Assembly (NCBI GenBank): GCA_030641665.1
Contig: DAOWHA010000038.1
Location: 1 to 64,000 of the forward strand
From: JAGLTA01 sp023142625
Lineage (GTDB): Bacteria > Patescibacteriota > Patescibacteriia > JAACEG01
Direction: 5' to 3'
Length of the DNA: 64,000 bases
The notes beneath the pieces were generated by a model, which did not search any database, had not been told where the DNA came from, and saw only the letters and a program-made list of their open reading frames with translations. Positions 24,025 to 32,644 of the stretch are shown piece by piece; within the stretch, counting starts at the first letter, position 1, and each line of letters starts with the position of its first letter. A program made the position numbers and the translations under genes.

Positions 24025-25128
24025 ATGATAAACAGCAAACATCAAAATTTAATCGTTATATTTTTTGTATCAATTATCGGATTTCTTGCCGGATCTTTAG
24101 GCACGCTGGTTGTTGAAAATTATCGCTTTGATCATTTAAGCCAAGATTTGCCGAAACAGATTTCTATTTTCAAGCAGAGCGATAAGATTATTAAAAATGC
24201 TTCTATGGATTTGCTGCGCAAGAATATAGTCGGGATTATTATGAAAAAAGAGAAGCCGTTAAATATTTTAGCGGCTTATTATTCTCCTGAAGATATTATC
24301 GCATACGGTTTCGTTCTTACCGGCGACGGATGGATTGTGAGCGTTGATAATAGGAATTTTCATAATAAAGAAAATATTCAAAAATTAGCGATAATCACGA
24401 ATAACGGAGACATTTTAGAAATAGAAAAACAAGAAATTGACAATGTGTCAAGAACTGTTTTTTTAAAAGTTAATAATCCAAAAAAAGAATTTTTAGCTAT
24501 GAAATTAGGAGATAGCGATAAATTAAATTTAATAGATGAATTAGCAAGCATAGATTTATATGGCAGCGCTATAAAGCACAGCGTGGTAAATTTAAAAAAA
24601 ATAGACGCGGTAATTCAGTCGTCTGAAAAAATAAGCGGCAGAATGATTATGAGCCAAGGTTCAACTGTAGGTTTGCCGCTGATAAATTTTAATAATGAAA
24701 TTATGGGAATTACAGATTATACAGACGGCAATTTTATAAAAGTTATCCCTGTAAATTATTTTAAAAATCAGATAGGACAGATTTTAAAAACAGGAAAGTT
24801 AAGCAGAGTTTTTTTAGGCGTTAGTTATATAAATTTAAGCAAATTTTCTAAAAATGAATTAAGCAAGAATTTTATCAGCGGCGACAGCGGGGCTTTAATA
24901 TATTCATTAGATAAAAATATGGCAGTGGCAAAAGACAGCCCGGCGGATATAGCGGGACTAAAATATGAAGATATTATTATTTCAATTGAAGGAGAGGAGA
25001 TAAGCGCGAACAAAGATTTAAGCGAAATAATCCAAGAATACAAGCAGAATGTCAGCGTTAATATGGAAATTTTAAGAAGAGGCGAGAAAAAAGAGATAGA
25101 AGTAGATTTAGTAGAATTTGAATTTTAA
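24025..25128 (+). CDS. Degenerate HtrA/DegP-like protein with PDZ domain
   Basis: 367 residues. An N-terminal membrane anchor (LIVIFFVSIIGFLAGSLGTLVV) is followed by a trypsin-fold region and a C-terminal PDZ domain (residues about 262-360: LGVSYINLS, DSPADIAGLKYEDIIISIEGEEI). The trypsin triad is absent: the His loop reads GFVLTGDGWIVSVDNRNF where HtrA has TNNHV, the Asp site reads VSRTVFLKV in place of DLAVLKV, and the Ser loop is GSTVGLPLINF in place of GNSGGPL. It is therefore probably a pseudo-protease acting as a chaperone or scaffold at the membrane. The frame is intact, so loss of activity looks selected and not decay. Confidence 0.8.
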   Translation: MINSKHQNLIVIFFVSIIGFLAGSLGTLVVENYRFDHLSQDLPKQISIFKQSDKIIKNASMDLLRKNIVGIIMKKEKPLNILAAYYSPEDIIAYGFVLTGDGWIVSVDNRNFHNKENIQKLAIITNNGDILEIEKQEIDNVSRTVFLKVNNPKKEFLAMKLGDSDKLNLIDELASIDLYGSAIKHSVVNLKKIDAVIQSSEKISGRMIMSQGSTVGLPLINFNNEIMGITDYTDGNFIKVIPVNYFKNQIGQILKTGKLSRVFLGVSYINLSKFSKNELSKNFISGDSGALIYSLDKNMAVAKDSPADIAGLKYEDIIISIEGEEISANKDLSEIIQEYKQNVSVNMEILRRGEKKEIEVDLVEFEF

Positions 25129-25134
25129 AAAGGC

Positions 25135-25163
25135 TTTATGTTTTTTTAATTTTGTTGTATAAT
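25135..25163 (+). promoter_or_regulatory. Probable promoter of ftsA-ftsZ
   Basis: TTTATG, 17 bp, TATAAT (25158-25163) in a T-rich tract. A similar arrangement (T-rich spacer, TTGTATAATAAAA) precedes ftsK at 62625-62653. The leader to ftsA is about 150 nt. Confidence 0.5.
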
Positions 25164-25168
25164 AAAAT

Positions 25169-25204
25169 AGTCAAAAGTTTATAAAGTTGAAAGTCCATAA
25201 AGTC
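25169..25204. repeat. AAAGTC(C/T)ATAAAGT simple repeat in the ftsA leader
   Basis: Contains AAAAGTTTATAAAGT and AAAGTCCATAAAGTC in succession. Same unit as inside rsmH and before ftsK. Confidence 0.7.
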
Positions 25205-25319
25205 ATTAGAACTTGTGGTTTTGAAGTTGTAATTTTTTTGGAAATAAACAGGTTTAGTTTTAAAATGATTTAATTAAGTATTATTAGAATATTTTATAAA
25301 ATGATTTTAGTTTAATATT

Positions 25320-26567
25320 ATGAAACATAATCAACTTATCGCCGGGCTTGATATAGGATCAAGCAAAACCCGTTTAGCTGTGGCTCAGATTGAAAAAACA
25401 GACAGCGGAGCTCAAAAAATAAATATTATCGGTTTAAGCGAAACAGCCACCGAAGGATTTGCGAAAGGAGATGTGATAAATGTGGAAGATTTAGTTTCGT
25501 CCATATCTATTGTTTTAGAAAAAGCCGAAAGAATGATAGGATTGCCGATAGACAGTGTTTTTGCGTCAGTCGCGGGAAATCATATTATTTCAAAATTAAA
25601 TAAAGGAGTTGTGGCTATTTCTAAAATTAACGGCGAGATTGGCGACGATGACATTGATCGCGCGATTGAAACAGTAAAAACAACTGCCATTCCTCCCAAT
25701 TATGAAATTATTCATATTATTCCGGCGGTTTTTAATGTTGACACTCAAAAGGGAATAAAGGATCCGGTTGGAATGACGGGCGTAAGATTGGAAGTGGAAG
25801 CGCAGGTAATAAGCGGACTATCAGCTAGGATAAATAATTTTACGCGCGCCATTCACCGCACGGGAGCAGACTTAGAAGATCTTGTTTTTTCCATTTTAGC
25901 CGCATCTGAAACCATACTTAACAGAAAACAGAAAGAGCTGGGGGTTATGGCTTTAGATATGGGATATGCCATTACCAAAGGCGCTATTTTTGAAGATGGC
26001 GAAGTGATTTATACTTTTAATATTCCTATTGGCTCGTCGCATATTACCGCTGATTTAGCCATAGGATTAAGATCGTCCATAGAGACGGCGGAAATAATAA
26101 AAAGAAAAGAAGGGACATTAGATTTAGGATCTATAAGAAAAACTGATAATATTGATTTAGAAAAATACAGCAAATCAGACAATGGAGTTTTTTCAAAAAA
26201 ATATATAAACGGGATTATTGAAGCGCGCGTGGAAGAAATTTTTGCGCATATATCCCGCGAGTTAAAGCGGGCGGACAGGTTTGGGAAGCTTCCGGCGGGA
26301 GTGGTATTGACGGGCGGAGGGGCAAAGTTGCCTCATTTAGTGGAATATGCTAAACTGAAATTGAAATTGCCGGTCTCTTTGGGCTATCCTTTCGGTTTTT
26401 CCACAAGCATTGATAAAATCAATGATTTAGATTACGCTTCTGTCTGCGGGCTAATACTTTGGGGAACTCAGGAATTAGAATCAGGGCATAATAAAGGAAT
26501 GAATATAAAAAAATTTTTAAATGTTTTTAAAGGGGCAAAAGGGTGGCTAAAAAAATTAATGCCCTGA
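25320..26567 (+). CDS. ftsA: Cell division protein FtsA
   Basis: 415 residues. Actin-like protein that tethers FtsZ to the membrane. Phosphate-binding LIAGLDIGSSKTRLAVAQIE at the start, 1C domain with VEAQVISGLSARINNF, MALDMGYAITKGAIFEDGEV, GSSHITADLAIGL, and adenosine motif VVLTGGGAKLPHLV. The C-terminus GAKGWLKKLMP is the amphipathic membrane-targeting helix. It stands 46 bp before ftsZ, the classic pair. Confidence 0.97.
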   Translation: MKHNQLIAGLDIGSSKTRLAVAQIEKTDSGAQKINIIGLSETATEGFAKGDVINVEDLVSSISIVLEKAERMIGLPIDSVFASVAGNHIISKLNKGVVAISKINGEIGDDDIDRAIETVKTTAIPPNYEIIHIIPAVFNVDTQKGIKDPVGMTGVRLEVEAQVISGLSARINNFTRAIHRTGADLEDLVFSILAASETILNRKQKELGVMALDMGYAITKGAIFEDGEVIYTFNIPIGSSHITADLAIGLRSSIETAEIIKRKEGTLDLGSIRKTDNIDLEKYSKSDNGVFSKKYINGIIEARVEEIFAHISRELKRADRFGKLPAGVVLTGGGAKLPHLVEYAKLKLKLPVSLGYPFGFSTSIDKINDLDYASVCGLILWGTQELESGHNKGMNIKKFLNVFKGAKGWLKKLMP

Positions 26568-26613
26568 TCGATGTTTTAATTTTTTAAATTTTAAATTTAC
26601 ATTATATTTTTAT

Positions 26614-27819
26614 ATGGCAGAGATAAAACCGGACATTGAAACTTTTGCGAAAATAAAAGTTATCGGAGTAGGCGGCGGAGGCAACTCAGTCGTTAACCGC
26701 ATGATCGGCGCTAAAATTCATGGCGTTGAGTTTTTGGCTATCAATACGGATGTGCAAGCGCTTCATAGTTCTATGGCGCCAGTTAAATTGCATATCGGCA
26801 AGACGGTAACGCGCGGGCTTGGCGCTGGAATGAACCCTGAATTAGGCCGCCGCGCAGCGGAAGAAAGCCAAAATGAAATAAGGGATATTTTAAAAGGCGC
26901 TGATATGGTGTTTATCACTTGCGGATTAGGAGGCGGAACAGGGAGCGGGGCTTCTCCTATTGTGGCTGAAATAGCGCGAGACTTAGGAGCTTTAACCATA
27001 GCTGTTGTCACTAAGCCATTCTCCTTTGAGGGTGTTAAAAGAACTGAAATCGCCAAGCAGGCGCTTGAAGATCTTAGCAAGAAAGTTGACGCGATTATTA
27101 CCATACCGAACGACAAGTTGTTAAAAGTGATTGATAAAAAAACATCGCTATTAGACGCTTTTTCCGTGTCAGACAATGTTTTGCTGCACGGAGTTCGCGG
27201 CGTCGCGGAGCTGATTACTGTTCCAGGATTAATCAATGTTGATTTTGCGGATGTTAAAGCGATAATGTCAGAAACAGGATCTTCGCTAATGGGATTGGGA
27301 AAAGCCAGCGGAGAAAACAGAGCAGTTGAAGCCGCAAAACTGGCAATTGAAAATTCTTTATTGGATCTGTCTATCAACGGCGCGAAAGGAGTGCTTTTTA
27401 CGATTTCTGGCAGCCCTGATTTAAGCATGCACGAAGTGAATGAAGCCGCGCAGATTATCACTAAATCAGCCGATCCCAGTGCTAAAATTATTTTTGGCGC
27501 GATTATAGACGAGAGTTTAAAAGATACCGTAAAAATAACGGTTGTAGCAACTGGATTCGGTGATTCGCCAGGTCCTATAAATAAAGATGAAGTTTTGGAC
27601 GCGGATGAAAATTTTATGGCTGAAAATTTTTCAATAAATTCAGAAAACAGTTTACAAGGCAAGAAAAAATTTTCTAAAAAAGAAGAAGATGGTGTTTTTA
27701 CAAAGACAGATGAGGGTGAAAATAATATTATAGATGAAAATGAAACAGATAATACTGATGATATTAATGGCGACGAACTGGATATCCCGGCGTTTATCCG
27801 CAAAAAAATGGTTTCATAA
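26614..27819 (+). CDS. ftsZ: Cell division GTPase FtsZ
   Basis: 401 residues. Tubulin-like GTPase that forms the division ring. IKVIGVGGGGNSVVNRMI, tubulin signature LGGGTGSGASPIVAE, T7 loop NVDFADVKAIMSETG, and C-terminal conserved peptide DIPAFIRKK, which binds FtsA. An acidic variable linker (residues about 320-385) lies between. The start ATG follows AT-rich sequence without a Shine-Dalgarno. A long antisense open frame through it is a shadow. Confidence 0.99.
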   Translation: MAEIKPDIETFAKIKVIGVGGGGNSVVNRMIGAKIHGVEFLAINTDVQALHSSMAPVKLHIGKTVTRGLGAGMNPELGRRAAEESQNEIRDILKGADMVFITCGLGGGTGSGASPIVAEIARDLGALTIAVVTKPFSFEGVKRTEIAKQALEDLSKKVDAIITIPNDKLLKVIDKKTSLLDAFSVSDNVLLHGVRGVAELITVPGLINVDFADVKAIMSETGSSLMGLGKASGENRAVEAAKLAIENSLLDLSINGAKGVLFTISGSPDLSMHEVNEAAQIITKSADPSAKIIFGAIIDESLKDTVKITVVATGFGDSPGPINKDEVLDADENFMAENFSINSENSLQGKKKFSKKEEDGVFTKTDEGENNIIDENETDNTDDINGDELDIPAFIRKKMVS

Positions 27820-27854
27820 AAATAATTTTAATATTGTGATATTAACTAAACTAT

Positions 27855-28097
27855 ATGCAAAAAAAAGAATTTTTTAATAATCAATCCGCAGATATGACAT
27901 CGCTTGATACAGAGGAGACGATAAAAAAAATAAAAGAATTAAAAGAATTAAAAAACAGTAAATTAACAGAGAAAGAGACCGAAAAACTATTTACATTAAA
28001 AGAGATTGTGAAAAATGGCGGATATTTAACAGAAGAGGAAATGGAAATTTATAAAAGATTAGAGGAAAAAATGTCATCAAAACAGCCTGTTCAATAA
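27855..28097 (+). CDS. Small charged helical protein
   Basis: 80 residues, almost all helix, with KKIKELKELKNSKLTEKETEKLFTLKEIVKN suggesting a short coiled coil. It is 35 bp after ftsZ and followed by a hairpin, so may be the last gene of the ftsAZ unit. Family not recognised; a division accessory role would be inference from position only. Confidence 0.55.
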   Translation: MQKKEFFNNQSADMTSLDTEETIKKIKELKELKNSKLTEKETEKLFTLKEIVKNGGYLTEEEMEIYKRLEEKMSSKQPVQ

Positions 28098-28124
28098 TTA
28101 TTTAGAGGATTTTTGCGATTTAAA

Positions 28125-28153
28125 AAGCATCTTTTCAATAAAGATGCTTGTTT
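28125..28153 (+). terminator. Hairpin after the ftsAZ unit
   Basis: AAGCATCTTT, loop TCAAT, AAAGATGCTT: perfect 10-bp stem followed by GTTTATTT. A likely terminator, though the T tract is interrupted. Confidence 0.65.
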
Positions 28154-28179
28154 ATTTAAAATTTTAACAAGTATAACTT

Positions 28180-28530
28180 ATGCAAAAAATACAAGAAGTG
28201 TTTAATCGTATTCAGGTGTCTAAAAAAGAACAAAGAAAAATAAAAACTGTTTTTAAAGACGCTTTAGACAGTTCAGCAGAATATCAAAAGGCAGACGAAG
28301 ATTGCAAGAACGCGAGAAACGCAAAAAAACAGATAAAAGATAAAATAGAATCTGATTTTAAGAGCGAGTTTGACAAGTTGGATAAAATTAAAATGGATAT
28401 AGAAACTGATAATATTTTGTTAAGCGATATGGCAATAAATTGCATAACAAAAGGCGAGCCGATAGAGATTTCAGACGATTATCAAAACAGATACGAACCG
28501 CTGATTAGCGTTAAATTTAAAAAGATATAA
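28180..28530 (+). CDS. Small coiled-coil protein
   Basis: 116 residues, highly charged; residues 10-90 form one long predicted coiled coil (KIKTVFKDALDSSAEYQKADEDCKNARNAKKQ...). It may be helix-bundle-like, such as bacterial mobile-pair coiled-coil proteins. It stands after the ftsAZ terminator and before a family A repeat. Family not recognised. Confidence 0.5.
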   Translation: MQKIQEVFNRIQVSKKEQRKIKTVFKDALDSSAEYQKADEDCKNARNAKKQIKDKIESDFKSEFDKLDKIKMDIETDNILLSDMAINCITKGEPIEISDDYQNRYEPLISVKFKKI

Positions 28531-28542
28531 ATTACCGCGAAC

Positions 28543-28624
28543 TGTCTTTGCGAGGAGGCGATAGCCGACGAAGCCACACCTAACTGGTAGTCACCCGACA
28601 GGATGACAATCCCATTACTGAGCG
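28543..28624. repeat. Family A repeat, left half only
   Basis: TGTCTTTGCGAGGAGGCGATAG-type start, TCACCCGACAGGATGACAATC middle, ending CCCATTACTGAGCGA. The right part is missing or replaced. Its last bases supply the stop codon and terminal residues of the malic enzyme on the other strand. Confidence 0.8.
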
Positions 28625-29802
28625 AAAAAATCTTTATTACAAACTCTATCCCGCTGTTCCGCCGCGTTTTTTACAGCGCGCGCGACTGCGAGATGAACTT
28701 TTTTATTTAAGACAGCTGGGATAAAATTATTTCTTTTCGGCGTTTTAATAAAGCTGGCAATAGCAAAACTTGCGGCAAGCTTCATTTTTTTGGTAATTCG
28801 CAAAGCCCTTGCGTCTATCGCGCCTCTGAATATTCCGGGAAAGGCAAGCGCGTTATTTATTTGATTTGGAAAATCAGATCTGCCAGTAGCAACTATAAAC
28901 GCTCCGCCATTGAGAGCTTCGGTTGGAAAAATTTCAGGTGTAGGATTTGCCAAAGCGAATATTATCGGTTTTTTATTCATAGATTTAATCCACTCTTTCT
29001 TTAAAACATTCGGCGCTGATACGCCTATAAAAATATCCGCGTTTTTTAAAGCGTCAGGCAATCCGCCGTCTATATTTTTTTTATTCGTAATTCTAGCAAT
29101 GTCTTGCTTATAGGCATTGTTTTTTATATCAGATCTGTTTGAATAGATAACTCCTTTTGTATCGCAAACTAAAAAATCTTTTACGCCTGCGGAATGCAGT
29201 AATTTCAAAATAGCATAACCAGCGGATCCCGCGCCATTAATCACAATTTTTATATTTGTAATATTTTTATTAGTTATTTTCAAGGCATTTATCAATGAAG
29301 CCAAGACAACCACTGCTGTTCCGTGCTGGTCGTCGTGCATAACTGGAATTCCGATATTTTGCAGTTTTTTTTCTATTTCAAAGCATCGCGGCGCGGAAAT
29401 ATCTTCTAAATTTATTGCGGCAAAATTAGGCGATATATTTTTTACTAATTTAATTATCTCTTCGCTATTTTGCGTTTTTATGCAGATTGGAAAAGCGTCA
29501 ATGTTAGCGAATTTTTTAAAAAGCGCTGCTTTTCCTTCCATTACGGGAATGGCTGCCAAAGCGCCGATATTGCCCAAGCCCAAAACAGCAGATCCGTCGC
29601 TCACGACCGCTAAAGAATTAGCTTTCATTGTCATTTCATACGCTTTTTTTTCGTCTTTGTAAATTTGCCTACTTATCTCCGCAACTCCAGGAGTATAAAC
29701 AGTTGATAAAGTTTGCTTATTACTAATTGGAACTTTTAATTTAATCTCAATTTTGCCTCTATGCTTTTTATACAAGGCAATCGCTTTTTTATTATAATCC
29801 AT
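28615..29802 (-). CDS. Malate dehydrogenase (oxaloacetate-decarboxylating), malic enzyme
   Basis: 395 residues. Converts malate to pyruvate and CO2 with NAD(P). Seen: VYTPGVAEISRQIY (active-site Tyr), VVSDGSAVLGLGNIGALAAIPVMEGKAALFK (Lys general base), INLEDISAPRCFEIE (metal ligands), MHDDQHGTAVVVLA, and Rossmann motif INGAGSAGYAILKLL. It is the short bacterial type without a phosphotransacetylase tail. The last residues (FFAQ, stop) are encoded by the edge of a family A repeat. Likely one of few carbon-metabolism enzymes of a fermentative cell. Confidence 0.95.
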   Translation of the reverse strand: MDYNKKAIALYKKHRGKIEIKLKVPISNKQTLSTVYTPGVAEISRQIYKDEKKAYEMTMKANSLAVVSDGSAVLGLGNIGALAAIPVMEGKAALFKKFANIDAFPICIKTQNSEEIIKLVKNISPNFAAINLEDISAPRCFEIEKKLQNIGIPVMHDDQHGTAVVVLASLINALKITNKNITNIKIVINGAGSAGYAILKLLHSAGVKDFLVCDTKGVIYSNRSDIKNNAYKQDIARITNKKNIDGGLPDALKNADIFIGVSAPNVLKKEWIKSMNKKPIIFALANPTPEIFPTEALNGGAFIVATGRSDFPNQINNALAFPGIFRGAIDARALRITKKMKLAASFAIASFIKTPKRNNFIPAVLNKKVHLAVARAVKNAAEQRDRVCNKDFFAQ

Positions 29803-29887
29803 AGTTTTTAAAATTTGTCTTGTTTATTTTTTTAATTTATTATATCATAATTTTAAAAGAGGGGAATATTAAGATATTTTTTTGTCT

Positions 29888-30065
29888 TGTCTTTGCGAGG
29901 AGCTGAACGAGTGAAACGAGTGAGGTGCGACGAAGCAATCTCGTTAATAACCGCACAAACTATACAAAAATATAAACAAAATTGTAATCATAGACTTGTT
30001 CGCCCAGTAATGAGATTGCTTCGTCGCTCTCTCTCACTGTGTTCGTTTGGCTCCTCGCAAAGACA
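29888..30065. repeat. Family A repeat, complete copy (178 bp)
   Basis: Starts TGTCTTTGCGAGGAGCTGAAC, ends CTCCTCGCAAAGACA as inverted copies. The interior includes GAAGCAATCTCGTTAAT and CCCAGTAATGAGATTGCTTCGTC. It fills the space before aroC; the open frame that reads into aroC from 30047 is an artefact of the repeat. Confidence 0.85.
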
Positions 30066-30130
30066 GTGTAGAAAAATTCGCAAAGACAGATGGGAAAGAA
30101 GGGTTTAAGTTTAATATCAAATTTAAAATT

Positions 30131-31333
30131 ATGTCAGAAATAAAAATAATATTAGAAAATAATCTTGGTAAAGAGATTATTTTTGAAGATCCTGTTAAAG
30201 ACAAAAAAGACGATCCGGAATATTTTGATAATTTAAGAAAATCAGGAGCAAATCCGATGCCGCTTTCCGCCCCGCTTGGAAAGAAAATTAAATTATCAAT
30301 ATTCGGAGATTCTCACGGAAAAAAAATCGGGTTTTTTCTTGACGGAATTCCAAAAAATATTAAAATCAGCAAGAAAGAGATACAGGGCGAAGTTGACAAA
30401 AGAAGAAGCGTGAGTGGATTGTCAACCGCGCGGCAGGAAGCCGACGAAATACGAATTATCAGCGGAATTGAAAACGGGCAGACAACTGGCGAAAAAATCA
30501 GGATAGAAATTTTTAACACGAGCATTCATTCAAAATCGTATGAAAATATAAGATTAACTCCGCGTCCGGGACATGCGGATTTTACCGCAAGGGCGAAATA
30601 CGCCAGCGTTTTCGATTATCGCGGCGGCGGTTTCGCTTCTGGGCGAATGACTGCCTGTATGGTGGCTGCGGGCGCGATTGCAAAGAAAATTTTAAAAAAT
30701 AGAGGCGTTGAGATCTGCGCTTTTACAAAACAGATTGGAAATATCGCGCTAAATAAAGAGTTAAGTTTTGCTGAAATCAAGAAAAACGCTTATTCTAATT
30801 TAGTAAGATGCCCAGATAAAGCGATTGCGGAAAAAATGGTTCAGGAGATAGAAAAGGCAAAAAGCAAAAAGGATTCTATCGGCGGAATTGTTGAATGCGT
30901 AATTGATGGCTTGCCTGTCGGTTTAGGCGAACCGCTGTTTAATTCCGTAGAAAGCGTTTTATCTCACGCTATGTTTTCAATTCCAGCAGTAAAAGGCATG
31001 GAGTTCGGGGCTGGTTTTCATGCAGCCGCGATGCGCGGAAGCGAACATAACGACCCTTTTTATATTGATAAAAATGGAAATATTAAGACAAAAACAAACA
31101 GCTCAGGCGGAATTTTAGGAGGAATTACAAATTCAATGCCTGTTGTTTTTCGGCTGGCGATAAAACCGACTGCGTCAATCGGAATTAAGCAGGACACAGT
31201 AAATATTAAAACTCTAAAAAACGAAAAAATAACAATCAGCGGACGGCACGATCCGTGCATCGTAATAAGAGTTCCCCCGGTAGCAGAAGCGCTGTCCGCG
31301 CTGGTTATGCTGGATTTATGGGAGAGAAAATAG
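30131..31333 (+). CDS. aroC: Chorismate synthase
   Basis: 400 residues from ATG 30131. Last step of the shikimate pathway: EPSP to chorismate with reduced FMN. Seen: IFGDSHGKKIGFFLDGIP (catalytic His), RPGHADFTARAKYASVFDYRGGGFASGR (second His and FMN site), MRGSEHNDPF, and ISGRHDPCIVIRVPPVAEA (Asp). An N-terminal extension of about 50 residues precedes the family start; the KKDDPEYFDNLRKSGA part is unknown. The RGGG-SGR form is nearer to archaeal and divergent bacterial AroC. aroA lies two genes downstream. Confidence 0.95.
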   Translation: MSEIKIILENNLGKEIIFEDPVKDKKDDPEYFDNLRKSGANPMPLSAPLGKKIKLSIFGDSHGKKIGFFLDGIPKNIKISKKEIQGEVDKRRSVSGLSTARQEADEIRIISGIENGQTTGEKIRIEIFNTSIHSKSYENIRLTPRPGHADFTARAKYASVFDYRGGGFASGRMTACMVAAGAIAKKILKNRGVEICAFTKQIGNIALNKELSFAEIKKNAYSNLVRCPDKAIAEKMVQEIEKAKSKKDSIGGIVECVIDGLPVGLGEPLFNSVESVLSHAMFSIPAVKGMEFGAGFHAAAMRGSEHNDPFYIDKNGNIKTKTNSSGGILGGITNSMPVVFRLAIKPTASIGIKQDTVNIKTLKNEKITISGRHDPCIVIRVPPVAEALSALVMLDLWERK

Positions 31334-31457
31334 TTTCATCGGATAAAATAATTATTTTAAAGGAAAGAATGTAAAGGGTGATATTGAGTTGCTTGAAAAA
31401 GCAATGATTTTAAAAAATAATAAACAATAAAATGATTAAAAAGAAAAATATAAAAAA

Positions 31458-32627
31458 ATGAATTTTGAAACAGAAAAATTTAATAATAATCAGGAGTCGC
31501 CTGAAAATACCGCGAGATCAATCGCGCAGGGCGGTAATTTTAATGAAATAGAAAAAGAGCTTAAAAAAAAGGGGCTGTTTGATAATGAAAAAACGCGCGT
31601 AAAAGAATTTTTCAAAGAGCGTATTGATTTCTCCGATTTTCCAACAAAATACGAAGCGCTTTGCGAATTATTAACAATTCAAGAATTGCATGATCCTAAT
31701 ACGGCTGAACATGGCGTTAAAACATATCAAATAGCCAAAGAAAAAGTTGAAAAAGCGCTTTCTGGAAATATTGTGCTTTCGCGAATAATTGAAGAAGAAG
31801 GCGTTGAGATTGAGCGTTTTAAGTTTGCCTGCCTAACTCATGATATCGGCAAGATTGAAATTCCTCATTTTATTATCAAAAATACCATTAAAAAAAATGA
31901 GTGGGATAAAATATTTATTGATATAATTAAACAAGAGCAAATAACTAAAGAGATGCTCGCTAAATTTGATTTTGAGCCGAAAAGCAACCCGAATAAAGAT
32001 GAACTATTAGCGCGCATGAAAGAGAAAAATCTTCGCGCGAACCAAATCGTTCCAATAAATATGGCGATAAGCAAGGAGGAGGCAAAAGAGTTAGAAGAAA
32101 AATGGAATATTTCAACTGATATTTCTTTAATGGATATTATTGACAAGCATGCTGAATTTTCCGAGCGCATTCTTCGTGAAAAAGGTTTCCCTGTAGTAGC
32201 TGAAATTGCAGGACAGCATCATCATAAAAAAGACGAGGAATCTTATCCTGTTGCCATCAGTTCTTTACAGATTAGCGCGGATATGGCTGACATTCTTCAC
32301 CTTGCCGATGTTAAACAAGCGCTTGAAGGCCATAGGCAATATCAACAAGAGGAATATTCAGAGATTAAAGTCGTAAAAATACTTATTGAGCATGCGTATG
32401 AAAAAAAGATTGGCAAAGAAATTGCGTATTTATGGATTAAAGATGAATATGAAAAATTAAAAAAGCAAGACGCCCTTAATAATCTTGATTTTAAAGAAAA
32501 AAAGATGCAACAAATTATTAATGATTTTATTGCTAAGTTTGAAACAGGTGACGGTGAATATAAACAGGATTTAGATGATTGGTATAAAAAGCATAATAGA
32601 TTTTCTGATAATAGGCTTGCCGCGTAA
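31458..32627 (+). CDS. HD-domain phosphohydrolase, HD-GYP-like
   Basis: 389 residues. Metal ligands in order: AEHGVKTYQIA (His), CLTHDIGKIEIPHF (HD), IDKHAEFSERILR (His), AGQHHHKKDEESYP (His-His), SADMADILHLADVKQALEGHRQY (Asp). This follows the HD-GYP order, though the GYP triplet itself reads SYP. HD-GYP enzymes cleave cyclic di-nucleotides; here the substrate is uncertain. N-terminal 60 residues are unrecognised. It sits between aroC and aroA without obvious pathway connection. Confidence 0.8.
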   Translation: MNFETEKFNNNQESPENTARSIAQGGNFNEIEKELKKKGLFDNEKTRVKEFFKERIDFSDFPTKYEALCELLTIQELHDPNTAEHGVKTYQIAKEKVEKALSGNIVLSRIIEEEGVEIERFKFACLTHDIGKIEIPHFIIKNTIKKNEWDKIFIDIIKQEQITKEMLAKFDFEPKSNPNKDELLARMKEKNLRANQIVPINMAISKEEAKELEEKWNISTDISLMDIIDKHAEFSERILREKGFPVVAEIAGQHHHKKDEESYPVAISSLQISADMADILHLADVKQALEGHRQYQQEEYSEIKVVKILIEHAYEKKIGKEIAYLWIKDEYEKLKKQDALNNLDFKEKKMQQIINDFIAKFETGDGEYKQDLDDWYKKHNRFSDNRLAA

Positions 32628-32644
32628 ATATGAAATAAATAAAA

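Noticed and set aside
26763..27803. 346-codon open frame antisense to ftsZ
   Set aside because: It mirrors ftsZ codons, is Ser/Ile/Leu-rich with no fold pattern or ribosome site, and ftsZ is beyond doubt.
31374..31429. Short stretch reading NVKGDIELLEKAMILKNNKQ after aroC
   Set aside because: Recalls a piece of NYN-domain nucleases, but too short and without flanking similarity to claim a remnant.
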